From positions 41,625,338 to 41,689,337 of the forward strand of contig NC_087066.1 in the NCBI RefSeq assembly GCF_963678635.1: a stretch of 64,000 nucleotides of DNA, in the 5' to 3' direction. Position 1 is the stretch's first letter. Each line of letters starts with the position of its first letter. The notes below the pieces were generated by a model. It saw only the letters and a list, made by a program, of their open reading frames with translations, ran no database searches and was not told the DNA's origin. Below, one piece after another: positions 35,114 through 45,240 of the stretch. The translations under genes were made by a program, and so were the position numbers. This DNA comes from Symsagittifera roscoffensis. Its lineage: Eukaryota > Xenacoelomorpha > Acoela > Convolutidae.

Positions 35114-35503
35114 GTGAAGTGCGAAAGGTTGTTAGGCCAAAGATTAAGTTGTGTGTAATATGTGATATGTGTGTTATGTTATGTTATGTGTTAGGTTATT
35201 AAGATCATGGGTAAGTAGGGGTTAGTGACCATGAACAACTGAATGACGATCTTGGGAATAGATCCAAAGTTTGGACTGTCCAATCTTAGGTCGAATTCCA
35301 AAATTTTAGAAACCAATTGATTTTAACAAATTTTAGGATAAATATCTTTTTATCTGAACTGTTTTAAGCAAATTTTAACGATATATGTTAAGGTGAAACT
35401 GACAAATGTGACATTTGTGATTTCTTTTCTAGATCCTGATTGATCATTTAAATTACTCACTTGAGTCAAAGAATCGAATCAAATCAAACTTGAAAAGAAT
35501 AGA
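35114..35503 (+). promoter_or_regulatory. Gap before ORF2 of element B, with conserved splice acceptor at 35431-35432
   Basis: No ORF. It starts with TGTGTTATGTTATG-type repeats (35,150-35,200), similar to the matching gap in A. It ends with a strong acceptor, TTTCTTTTCTAG (AG 35431-35432), followed by ATCCTGATTGATCA and, 71 nt later, the ORF2 ATG. The acceptor and the bases just after it are conserved in A although the surrounding gap is not. Confidence 0.6.
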
Positions 35504-37477
35504 ATGGACAACTTCAACCTGGATGAATTGATGGACCTGGCAGAGGCATATGTAGGACCGATGGTAGATGCGATCTATCATCGGCTGATCGAACGAGACT
35601 TCGCTCTGGAGGACCCAGAGGTGGTCATGTTGCTGACCGCCCTGATCAACATCTTGGGGCGCGACAACCGTGGGAACCACCCCACGGAAGTCCTGTTGAT
35701 GGCAGCATATGGAGAAAGAGGAGTACTAGACCGCCCGAACATGAGAGTGATGAGGTGGAGAAACGGGGCTCTCTCGGGGAGTGACTTGGCGAATGAGCCT
35801 GGATTGGGAAGTTCTAGGACTTACCAACCAGGTGAGATGCCAATGCCCTCTAAGCCTAAACCTGGGCTGACGAGAATGCATCGGGAGATGAACAGCGAGG
35901 CGACCTCGTCTGGTTCACCACTGAGAGCAGCTGTGCCACCAAAAAGGGCGAAAGTAACACAGAAGGTTCAGACGAACCAAACCATACAAGATCTGGACGA
36001 GATGAACGATCAGCTGAGAAGTACGAAGAAGGAATTAGACGATATGACGAAGACCATGCTGGCGATGGAGGAAGACCGGGACATGTGGAGAAAGTTGTTT
36101 GAAGACTGCAACAAAAAGCAGGGTCAAGAGATCGAACGCTTAAAGCAGGAATACAAAGAGCGATCGGAACAGGCGGCGTTGACAACGGCCATTGAGAAAG
36201 TGATACCTGCAAGGGATATTCCTCGTGGACAGTCCCCGATGGAGCTCTTGACACCTCGAGAAATGAGTCAAACAACGGAGACACGGTTTCCAGCAGAGAC
36301 GAACCGAGTAACAATCCCGGATCCTAGTGACACCTTGGGTGATCCCGTCGTAGAACAGACAGTGAGAAAACTGATAGAGACAGCTGGACGATTGGTCGCT
36401 AACAAGAATGCACCAGGTTCCGGGGTGACCACACCCTATGGAACGATTGACGATACGGGCAGAGTACAACTCTCCCAGACAGTAATCAGACAAGGGATGA
36501 GTAATGTGACACCACTCATGGGGAGCTCGAGAATCCCAGAGAGGAAAGTACGGAAGATGCCAGCGAAGAAAGTGTCTCGTATAATAGACGTGCAGAAGAA
36601 TAATCAATTGAAGTATAATTTCACGGGAGTTCCGGAGACAGATCCGAGAGCCTGCTTCAATCGAGCTACCTGGAGCCCGGCTGTGAACCTGCAGCAACCA
36701 CCACTCGGGACATCTCACCTGATATTGGGAGACAGCTTAGTCAGAGTGCTGTCGAATTTGAGGACCTCATGGGTCACCACGGTGGTGGCCTTTGGAGGCG
36801 CGACGATTGCCCAATTATATCCGATGGTGGAACTGATGAATCCAGGGAAGATTCCCAGTGTGATGATCTTAGTCGGGACGAATGATATCTCCAGAGGATC
36901 AGACGAGCAGGAAGCACTGTGGGAGTCAATGATGGTGTGTTTGTTTACTACTCTCTGGCAGAAGTTCAGTTGCGCGGTACTGACCGTTTGCACTGTGCCA
37001 ATGAATACGATAAGCCTGACAGCATCAGGGAGAAGGCACCACGAGGGAGTCATGAGATGGAACAACATCTTGAGGAACCTAGCAAATCGAAATGCCGGAA
37101 GGATGATCCTCATGGACATTGAACATGAATTGAGAGCCATGGATCAAGCCAGACTGACCACGGATGGCATCCACTTCGACAGCATCGAAGGACAGGCTTG
37201 GTTGAATCGAGTCTTCCAAGAACGGTTGGATGAGCTGGAAGCAGAACTCTTTGACACAGGAGTGCTGAAGGAAGAGGGAACGGTGAGTGATACGGTGATC
37301 ACCACCTTTGTGCCTCCTAACCTGGAAACACGCTTGGGTACGGTCCCAGCCGTCACAAATTACCGGCAACAAAGCTCCAGTGAACCAGGTCGAAGAACAG
37401 ACGTGCAGGATCGGTTGGGAGAAGCACCGATGAGGAGGACAATTCATCCTAGGAGAAGGATAGGACCTGTCAACTAA
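35504..37477 (+). CDS. ORF2 of element B: coiled-coil plus SGNH/GDSL hydrolase (657 aa)
   Basis: Intact frame starting MDNFNLDELMDL. Residues 1-75 are a helical region conserved with A. Residues about 160-230 are a predicted coiled coil. Residues about 400-580 are an SGNH hydrolase: LILGDSLVR (Ser near 411), VAFGGAT (Gly block), ILVGTNDIS (Asn near 457), TDGIHF (Asp and His near 551-554). The C-terminal 90 residues are Arg/Thr-rich. SGNH enzymes hydrolyse ester bonds. Coiled-coil plus esterase proteins are known as ORF1 products of some CR1/L2-type LINEs, but this one sits downstream of integrase in an LTR element. By eye it is only about 45% identical to ORF2 of A across the catalytic domain, yet all catalytic residues are kept, which suggests past selection. 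Confidence 0.9.
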   Translation: MDNFNLDELMDLAEAYVGPMVDAIYHRLIERDFALEDPEVVMLLTALINILGRDNRGNHPTEVLLMAAYGERGVLDRPNMRVMRWRNGALSGSDLANEPGLGSSRTYQPGEMPMPSKPKPGLTRMHREMNSEATSSGSPLRAAVPPKRAKVTQKVQTNQTIQDLDEMNDQLRSTKKELDDMTKTMLAMEEDRDMWRKLFEDCNKKQGQEIERLKQEYKERSEQAALTTAIEKVIPARDIPRGQSPMELLTPREMSQTTETRFPAETNRVTIPDPSDTLGDPVVEQTVRKLIETAGRLVANKNAPGSGVTTPYGTIDDTGRVQLSQTVIRQGMSNVTPLMGSSRIPERKVRKMPAKKVSRIIDVQKNNQLKYNFTGVPETDPRACFNRATWSPAVNLQQPPLGTSHLILGDSLVRVLSNLRTSWVTTVVAFGGATIAQLYPMVELMNPGKIPSVMILVGTNDISRGSDEQEALWESMMVCLFTTLWQKFSCAVLTVCTVPMNTISLTASGRRHHEGVMRWNNILRNLANRNAGRMILMDIEHELRAMDQARLTTDGIHFDSIEGQAWLNRVFQERLDELEAELFDTGVLKEEGTVSDTVITTFVPPNLETRLGTVPAVTNYRQQSSSEPGRRTDVQDRLGEAPMRRTIHPRRRIGPVN

Positions 37478-37621
37478 CCAATCGAAGAAGTAGCAGGCAC
37501 ATCTAGATCGGACACTAGATCGGAGACGACGAGTACCAGCCGAGAGGAGAGACCGAGCAGAGGCTCATTGTTGTGGTCTCGATCCATACCGTCTCCCTGG
37601 CATATATACAAAGACGAACTG

Positions 37622-40600
37622 ATGAAGCTGGACCTACAGAGAGTAAGCTTCATTGAAGATGCAAGGAGGATGCTGAATGGAGCGACGCTATCCGTCAGCA
37701 GATTATACTCGATAACCGGCGTAGACTGGTTGATAGCCGCTAGCATAAATTTCAGCTCCACGACGGCCTTGAGATTTGCCGATTTGGAGGGACTGCCCTC
37801 CAACAATACAATGGGACCTGTGAATGCAAGACCGTTGCAAGATGTGAGATTGAACCATGATGAGAGGAATCGTGAAGAAAGACCAGGAAGATTCCTGATG
37901 GCGAGAGCGCCGATTGGACAACACGTGAAGATATTTAGGCAACTGACGACACCACCTGGTCATGTGAAGGAGAGAGTGTACCCAAAACTAGTGAACCAAG
38001 ATGGTGATGCCCAGAGATATGGCGGATTGACAGCGATAAAGAAAGATGAGACCATCTTCGCCGCCTACGACAAAGCAGAGATGAGAAAGGCCAAAATCAT
38101 GGTAGTAGCGAATTCAGAGTTCGTGTACACCTCTAAGTCTTTGTTTTGGCCGGGCGTCATAATGCTGGCCGCAGTTGACCTAGACCTTTTGCAATCAGTG
38201 TCATTGGCTATAGGGGTACAAAGGCAGACAGAAATGAACCCCATAACGATTGTGTTTGCTGGCATCAATGACCATCTACACAGTAGAGGTTTTCTGAGCA
38301 GGCTCAGAGATCCTGCAACAGCAGAAAACGCAGTATGGCCAGCAATAAAAGACATCCTGGAGTCGATGGGTGAAGTGGTGGATGCGACGAAGGAAGGGTC
38401 ATTCAATAAAGTGGCATTGAGAGTAGTATTCGCGTTGTCTCCGGGATATGCACATCTCCCGGGTGGACTGAAGTTTGTGTATGCAATGGTAGCCTTACTT
38501 TCGGAAGGAAAATATGATGTGATAGAATTGGAGAACCTGAGGCCACTTAAGGCTGAACTTTCTGCAGTATGGTCAGATATCTCAAACGCGATGAGAGGAT
38601 TCAAGGACCACGCGCTACACATGTTAGTGTTGGACGAAGTGCTAGGGTTGGAACTGTCCAACTTCAGTCGGCAACTCAAACTGAAACCGGGAATAGACGA
38701 CGACCATCGAGTGATCACGGCAATGTCCAACGACTTATGGTTCCGAGCAATGGAAATAGCGAGTGAAGACACAAGAAGAAAAAACTCACTAGAGACGAGA
38801 TCTCATCTGGAGGCGATGGTTCTGAGAACCAAGCCGGAAGCCAACCAGTGGCTACACCTGAATCCTAGAGTAGCGGCATTGGGTGCAGATGCTTTTCAGC
38901 AAGGCCCCGTAATGATCACGAAGATACATGCCTACTTGTTGAAGGAGGTGAACCTGGCGGAAAATGCCGGAGAAAAGACCGCTGAGTTTGTGAACAGAAG
39001 GTGTCAGATTACTCTGGAAACCTTCTGGACTCAGGAAGTGAAGGGACAGGAGGGATTTGAAAGGACAGACAGCATGCTAGAAGGGTTGGGAGCCGGATGG
39101 ACCGCGTCCTTCTTGGCAAAAGTTTACCCAAAAGTCTCGCACTATTTGATAAAAGAATTCCTCCAAGCAGTAGTGAGAGTATCGATAGTGGAATTAATAG
39201 CCTTGTTCGTGACATTCGGAGCGGAGAGTTTCGTGAAAGGACCGGCGATACTGCTTACGGATGGAATACAGAACCTGCGACTAGACGGACTTCTGACATT
39301 GATCGCAATAACCCACGGAAACTTGAGAGGACTAATGAAACTGGCACGTTGTCCAGAGCAGATGAAAGAGAGAGTGAGGAATCTGGATATGAAGAAATCC
39401 ACGGACTCGTGGAACAAAATAAGAGACCTGAGACACACTCTTATCCAATATCTCTTGCAGCAAAATCGCTATGGAACCGGAGAAGACGAGACAATTGAAA
39501 GAGAGGAGGATGCTAGACGACATGTTGGAGGCATGCCGCTATTAACAGATTTGAGCTTAGCTATGAGAACCGATCCCTTGGCGCTGATCAGAGGAGTCAC
39601 GGAGTTCGTGACAGTGATCTATGGACCAGCAGTCACGTTTGCGTTCCCTGACGTTAAAGTGGAAGCATATAGGAGGTCGGTGCTGCACCTGAACCTCATA
39701 TCGGCAGTGGACGGTAGTACACTGAACTGGTGTGAGCAGAACACATTGCGGGAACTCATGGGTGAAGATCTGTTGTTTGCGAAGATATCAGAGCCAGAAA
39801 TGACGATCATCAATTTTGACGATCACTTCCGTGACCGCATGGGAGAAGTAGAAAGAGGACACATCGAGGTGTTTCCAAAGCTTTGGAATCTGAGACCCTA
39901 TGAAAAAACGAATGGTGAAATAACCAGAGTGCCTCGTCTCACTGCAGCATACCACAAGGTGAGAGAAGAAACGAAGGACTGGGGTGATTACAAGAAGCTA
40001 CCGGAGGCAATCCCTGAATTCCCTATAATAAGAAGGATGTTGCTCGGAGCAGTCTCCGTAGTACAAACTCCTAGGTTGAGAGCATTCGAAACCAATGAAA
40101 GGAGAGTAGGGAATTTCTCGGGAACGATGGATCCATACTTCGTAGGGAGAAATGCCGCCGTGTTACAGTACACACGATTTGCATACACGGATCAAGCGAC
40201 GAGAAGGCGAATAAGCAACGCCGCTACTCCCAAGCCTGGAAGATTTGACGAGGAATGGAAGGAATTAGGCTTAGCTCCGATGAGAATGAGAGGCAGGACA
40301 GAATTGCCTGAAGCCTCATTAATCCCGACCAGTGTGAAAAAGGAGATGAAAGTGGGAGGAATATTGCAGACGAGAACCTTCCTAGCACCATTCGGCTGTG
40401 AAGAAATCAAAGTGGTCCATGGAGAAGAGGAAGACAAATCAGCCGGTACATTGCTCATACCGAGATTCCAGGAAGAAGCCGACAATGACGAACAAGGACC
40501 ATCGAGCTCGAACAAGGATAAGTCAGAAGGAGATGACGGACAGGGTGGAAGCCGTCAGACGGAAGAACCCATGCAACAAGATCAAGCTGGTGGGGAAGAC

Positions 40601-42007
40601 GACAGGGCATTGACAGGAGGAACATCCAGCCTGGATTTCAATATCTTCAGTGATCTTGAGAATAATGCAGACACGTTGGAAACGACTGAGCCAGCGGATG
40701 AAGGCATCTCGACACTGGAACCTCCGTCAGCCTTTGAGGAAATGAAACGGAATTTGCCGGAGAGCAGCTCTCCTGGCAATTCAAGAAATAACGACCAGAG
40801 AATCCTCATGGAATCACCTAGGAGGAGAAGAATAGAGGCCTCAGCCAGAGTACCTTTCTTGGGAACGCTGCCCGAAGAAGAATGGGAAGTACATCACCGA
40901 GACCACGAGAGTAGGACGGGATGTAAGCTGGACAGAGTGGCGTTTATGAAAGAAGTCTGGACCGTGATTCAGAGCTATGGGACCCAGTCCATTCTCAAAA
41001 CAGGTCTCAATCAACCCTTGATGAGAGAAGTACTTGACAAGCTTGATGAGTGTGAAGGGAGACTGAGTGAGTTGTTGATCGACTCAGCCACTGATGAGAG
41101 TGAAGCGAATTCTCCCATCAAGATGACACCGCAGGACGATGAAGGAGAGGTGGTGTATCTGTCAAGAACCAGGAGAGGGACGATGCGATCGAAAATGGTG
41201 ATTGATAAAATCAATGCGATGAAAATGAAGTTAGGCAGCAGATTGATGCCGAGGAGAGTTGGGAAGACGAAAGTGGATTCAGAAATATCGATGAAAGCTG
41301 GTAACTCAGCGAAAAGAAAACGAGTCGAGGAGGTCATGGATTTGGGACAAGGTGATTATCAATTGTCTGGCACAGATAGAATATTAACCGATATAGCGAT
41401 GGTGCCACCCATTCTCATGGCGGGGATAAAGTCAACCGGTTATAAATCCAAAAGGAGTGACCGCACTCTGACTGGAGCAACGTTAGAAATGGAAATACTC
41501 AGCCAATGTGGAGAGAGCAAAATGAGGGACTTCAAGCCATCTCCCATGAATCATGGAAAGGGAAGTGTTGCAGGACAACTAACACCAGTGGAATACAACC
41601 GACTAACCGTGTCGGAGACAGTGTCGATAGATGAACCCACAGGTGGATACATGGAGATGTTGGAATACCGAAACTCGGCTAGAGGGTATGTAATGGCCCT
41701 GGAAGACGAAAAAGCCATGGAGGTTTATCTGGAAACAATGTTGCAAGGCACCACCCTCAAGCAGAAGGCGTATGGAACTTTGGCGTCGTCTGACGTACAG
41801 GCGGAGACGATCGAGCAGTTAGTGAGCCTTCCATGGAAAGCAGTAGTATTGAGGTATTTCGAAGAAGAAATGAGGACTACGCCAAGAATACATGCTCTCG
41901 TGGCAGTACCTTACGTAAGGACAGAGTTACAACTCAGGTTCGCCTGGTGCATGATGGGACTGACTCGCGAAGAATATGATTCAGAAGAAAGAAAGAGATC
42001 AAAATAA
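37622..42007 (+). CDS. ORF3 of element B: large protein with a divergent SGNH-like N-terminal domain
   Basis: About 1,461 aa from ATG 37622, chosen because the protein start of A aligns here; the frame is open further upstream without an ATG. Residues about 155-400 carry spaced SGNH-like signatures shared with A: a beta strand followed by ANSEFVY (Ser in the nucleophile position, ASSDYLY in A) and KSLFWPG, then IVFAGINDHL about 50 residues later (Asn in block III), then GIDDDHRV before NDLWFRAM (Asp and His, matching the position of the usual DxxH). The usual Gly-Asp-Ser is not kept, so this is tentative. Residues about 500-870 are helical and conserved, with no recognised fold. Residues about 950-1,060 are acidic and low-complexity. 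The C-terminal 400 residues are basic and then globular. ORF3 starts 145 nt after the ORF2 stop and ends 16 nt before ORF4. Confidence 0.82.
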   Translation: MKLDLQRVSFIEDARRMLNGATLSVSRLYSITGVDWLIAASINFSSTTALRFADLEGLPSNNTMGPVNARPLQDVRLNHDERNREERPGRFLMARAPIGQHVKIFRQLTTPPGHVKERVYPKLVNQDGDAQRYGGLTAIKKDETIFAAYDKAEMRKAKIMVVANSEFVYTSKSLFWPGVIMLAAVDLDLLQSVSLAIGVQRQTEMNPITIVFAGINDHLHSRGFLSRLRDPATAENAVWPAIKDILESMGEVVDATKEGSFNKVALRVVFALSPGYAHLPGGLKFVYAMVALLSEGKYDVIELENLRPLKAELSAVWSDISNAMRGFKDHALHMLVLDEVLGLELSNFSRQLKLKPGIDDDHRVITAMSNDLWFRAMEIASEDTRRKNSLETRSHLEAMVLRTKPEANQWLHLNPRVAALGADAFQQGPVMITKIHAYLLKEVNLAENAGEKTAEFVNRRCQITLETFWTQEVKGQEGFERTDSMLEGLGAGWTASFLAKVYPKVSHYLIKEFLQAVVRVSIVELIALFVTFGAESFVKGPAILLTDGIQNLRLDGLLTLIAITHGNLRGLMKLARCPEQMKERVRNLDMKKSTDSWNKIRDLRHTLIQYLLQQNRYGTGEDETIEREEDARRHVGGMPLLTDLSLAMRTDPLALIRGVTEFVTVIYGPAVTFAFPDVKVEAYRRSVLHLNLISAVDGSTLNWCEQNTLRELMGEDLLFAKISEPEMTIINFDDHFRDRMGEVERGHIEVFPKLWNLRPYEKTNGEITRVPRLTAAYHKVREETKDWGDYKKLPEAIPEFPIIRRMLLGAVSVVQTPRLRAFETNERRVGNFSGTMDPYFVGRNAAVLQYTRFAYTDQATRRRISNAATPKPGRFDEEWKELGLAPMRMRGRTELPEASLIPTSVKKEMKVGGILQTRTFLAPFGCEEIKVVHGEEEDKSAGTLLIPRFQEEADNDEQGPSSSNKDKSEGDDGQGGSRQTEEPMQQDQAGGEDDRALTGGTSSLDFNIFSDLENNADTLETTEPADEGISTLEPPSAFEEMKRNLPESSSPGNSRNNDQRILMESPRRRRIEASARVPFLGTLPEEEWEVHHRDHESRTGCKLDRVAFMKEVWTVIQSYGTQSILKTGLNQPLMREVLDKLDECEGRLSELLIDSATDESEANSPIKMTPQDDEGEVVYLSRTRRGTMRSKMVIDKINAMKMKLGSRLMPRRVGKTKVDSEISMKAGNSAKRKRVEEVMDLGQGDYQLSGTDRILTDIAMVPPILMAGIKSTGYKSKRSDRTLTGATLEMEILSQCGESKMRDFKPSPMNHGKGSVAGQLTPVEYNRLTVSETVSIDEPTGGYMEMLEYRNSARGYVMALEDEKAMEVYLETMLQGTTLKQKAYGTLASSDVQAETIEQLVSLPWKAVVLRYFEEEMRTTPRIHALVAVPYVRTELQLRFAWCMMGLTREEYDSEERKRSK

Positions 42008-42022
42008 GAAAAGGTTTTCCTT

Positions 42023-44424
42023 ATGACGAATCTGAGGGATCTGATAGTCCAGGAGGGAGCAGCAGTAGCGTGTGCGAAGCGGAGAGACGCTCTCTGTTTC
42101 ATTCGATTCCTGATAGAGCAGATTTCAGTACCTGCATTAAACACTTGTGTTAAAATGTTGAGGGGAGGCGATGAGCGAACGAAAGCCTTGTTCTTACTAG
42201 CAATGCTGGATATGCAGCAAAGTAAACCGATGAGGGTGAACATGAAAGAACCTGAAGAATTGGAACCCATGAAAAAGATAGACGAGATCAGGCGATTCTC
42301 AAACAAGGAGTTGAGACTCACTAAAGAATCTATGGGAGCATTGCCGAAATCCAGTGAATACTGTGGACCGATCAAGAAGAAGTCGTATAGCTACGTATCC
42401 GGGATTATAGGGATAGCGTACAATCCTTTCCTGAGTGAAGACATACGCGATTGCTTCTTTGATTATGAGCAGGCGGTGTTACTAAGATTCTGGACGTCCA
42501 GAATTGTAACGATTGAGAGCGTTAACAATCCACAGGCCAAATTGGGATTGGTCTTGGAAGAAGAGGTGACTGCACCTTCAGTACCAAAATCCGACAAGAG
42601 AGTGGAGTTTGGGTTGGGATTCTCAGATGAATTGCTGGGAGCGAGCTTGGTGGCGGTGTGGGAATTGATGAGGCCATCATGGTGTCCTAGTCCCGACGCT
42701 GACTCAATATTGCGGGCGACACGAGACGTGCAGAGGGAACTGAATGCAGACTGTAACCTGCGTGACCTCAAGATCATATGTAATGTGATGATAACAGCCT
42801 CTAAGAGCGACGGAGAAGATAGAGTAGAGTTGCCTGGCTGGGGGCCGGAAGACTGGGTCGGACCTGGTAGCTGTCTGGCGGAAGTCTGTGGACTGAAGGG
42901 TCATGTTTGTGGAGGTCTGGACTGTGTGAAGGCCCTGGAGAGGCGGCACAAGCAATTGACAGTATTAATTGGAGACGTAGTGATGAAGGCGAGAACGGAA
43001 GCGGAACTGGTGGCAGATTGCCATGGGGGAGCCGATGTGAATCTGGTGACTGCACTGGGATTCTGCAGCATGTTTGGTTCTTTGGAGTCACTGTTGAATC
43101 TGGACGGAAACATGAGATGGTCGCGGCCATCAGCGTAGAAGTGTTTCCAGGAGTTCTGCAGACTGAGCAGAAATATCTAGGAAAATGGAGGGAAGCAATC
43201 GAAACGGAGATGAACATCAGACACAGCGAAACTTACTGTAGACCATCAGGAGCACAATATTTGGTGGGTTCAACGTTGGCTCCAATGTGCAAGAGCAGAT
43301 ATCCTGTGCATTTCGTGGCTGTGGACGTGAAAAGTACAAGAACGATCGTGGATCAAGCCTTCTCAGTGCCGAAGTGTGTGAGATTGGCGAGAATGTCTGA
43401 AAAGTCTTACGAGTTACTATGTACGATGTTCTCAGCAATTCCAGAGAGAACCAAAGAAGAGTTGGAGTCAATACTAGGAAAGAAGTTCATGGGATATGTG
43501 AGCGGGAACTTCAGTGACTTCGAAAAACAGAACCAGAGAGGATCAACTGTCACAGATTACAATGCAGTAGATGGGAATGATGAAATCCACCGAGTGATGA
43601 TGGAAGTGGAACCATTGCTGGAAGCTTCGGGAAAACGTAATTGGAGGAGCATCATGTTGACGCATGACGAGTTTCCTTGCCACTGCTTGCTGCAGACCTG
43701 GTGGTATCCCAAGCGTAGTAATCTGATGTTGATCTGGGACTCTGGAGAGCTGCTCTCCATGGGTTTACCAGATTCATCACAGCCCATAACAATAGTGATA
43801 GTGGGAGTTATGATGGCGATACGATGGCTGGAAGCTCATGTGAGAGAAAATAATAGACAGGAGGCGCCGACGAGAGAACAATTGCGGAAATTAGATTGTC
43901 TAAAAGATTTAGATCTTTTTGAGACAATGTGCAAAGTTCTAAGCATTCCGATGGAAGTGAAGAAGATATGGGCGAGAAAACGATTGATGCCATGGTTCAG
44001 AGCTAACATGACTGCATGGTTGTACGAGTATGCGAAAAAGCATATGTCGAAGCATGGCAGAGTGTACAGTGAATATCAGCTGGACATTGGGGCAGGAGCT
44101 TTCAAGCGAGCTTTCGTGACTCATCGGAATGCAGTGACCACCGCCGTGAAAAGAATTTCCAGGACGAGTGAGCGTAGTGGAAATGAGAAGGCAGAGATGC
44201 TGAAAGAAGATTTGGAGAGAGACGTGACGTTGTGTCTCCACAACAGTTTCTGCAGAAACAGAGAATCCAACGTGGATCCCCTACCTTGCTGTAAACAGAG
44301 GGTAGAAGAGCAGAAGTGTTGGAGGACGGCTTCCAACAGCGTCAGTATAGCCAATGATGTGCTACAAGACACGGAAACCGAAAGTGCGGAGTCAGTATCA
44401 CAGGAGGAAGAAATGGAACATTGA
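42023..44424 (+). pseudogene. ORF4 of element B (unknown protein), frameshifted near 43,100
   Basis: The first frame, 42023-43138, ends soon after ALGFCSM. The remainder continues in another frame to 44424 (SVEVFPGVLQTEQKY onward). The homologous 595-aa frame in A crosses this point without a break, so B has a small indel near 43,100. The whole would be about 800 aa. Shared features with A: PSWCP, GHVC, VADCHG, SVPKCVRLARMSE, PCHC, WYPKR, RLMPWFRA, a helix GAFKRAFVTHRNAVTTAVKR and a Cys-rich end (CLHNSFCRNRE, PCCK). No known domain, signal peptide or transmembrane segment is recognised. Confidence 0.8.
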
Positions 44425-45240
44425 TGAATGGTCGAGAAAACAAGAGGCAACAAGAAAGAGAATTAGAAGAATTTAGAAGTTTTAGAACTTCTAAACGACG
44501 AAAAAAGCAGAGAACAAAGGAATGATGAAGAAAAGTCAAAACTCAGAATTGTTTTATGTGTGTGAAAAACTCAAGTGAGAAACCAAGCAACCAAGTTGTA
44601 ATAGAAAACTGAAACATTTTGTTGAGTTTTGAAATTGTTGCATTTATAAATTTGCATTTTGATTTAGCAGAAGTGGCTTTAGAGACACTTATTATTTATT
44701 TAGAAAGGCTTAAGGGAAGAGTATATTTAAATATTCCAGCCTGCATGATTGTTTTTAATCACTTAGGAAGACTGATCACTTTGTGGTGACATGAAAAACT
44801 TGAGTAACTTCTTGAGGAGGGAGGTTGTTGCATTGTTCTTTCTAACCACAAAGTTTCTTAGTTTTAATATTCAGGACAATAAACAAGCAAGATTTCCGAA
44901 GGGAAGGAGCATAGTAGGATAATTTTAGCTTGTTGGTTGGCAGGACTGTCCTGCAAGCCAACACCTTTTAAATCTAAGAGAAAAAGTTTTAATCGGGACA
45001 TTGACAATGGAAGTCAGAAAATATGTTTTATCTTAAGTCATATCCTTAATGTGCAGATTAATGAAAGAATTTGAAGGCTACAGTGATGTAGTATGATGCC
45101 ATTTATATTCTGCAGTGAGTCGATGTGACGTGGATAAAAGTAATTTCGTGCATTTTGTAAATTCTGTTCGATGACACTGTAACCATTTTACGAACATTGC
45201 GCGATTCAATGAGGACATTGACCGGACTGTCCGGGGAGTA
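44425..45240 (+). other. 3' untranslated region of element B and polypurine tract
   Basis: Non-coding. Contains an AATAAA at about 44,878 and ends with ACTGTCCGGGGAGTA directly against the 3' LTR (about 45,226-45,240). This is the plus-strand priming site by position and is shared with element A. Confidence 0.75.

Noticed and set aside
42023-44424. ORF4 or ORF3 as a retroviral envelope
   Set aside because: No signal peptide, furin-like site, fusion peptide or C-terminal membrane anchor is visible in either element.
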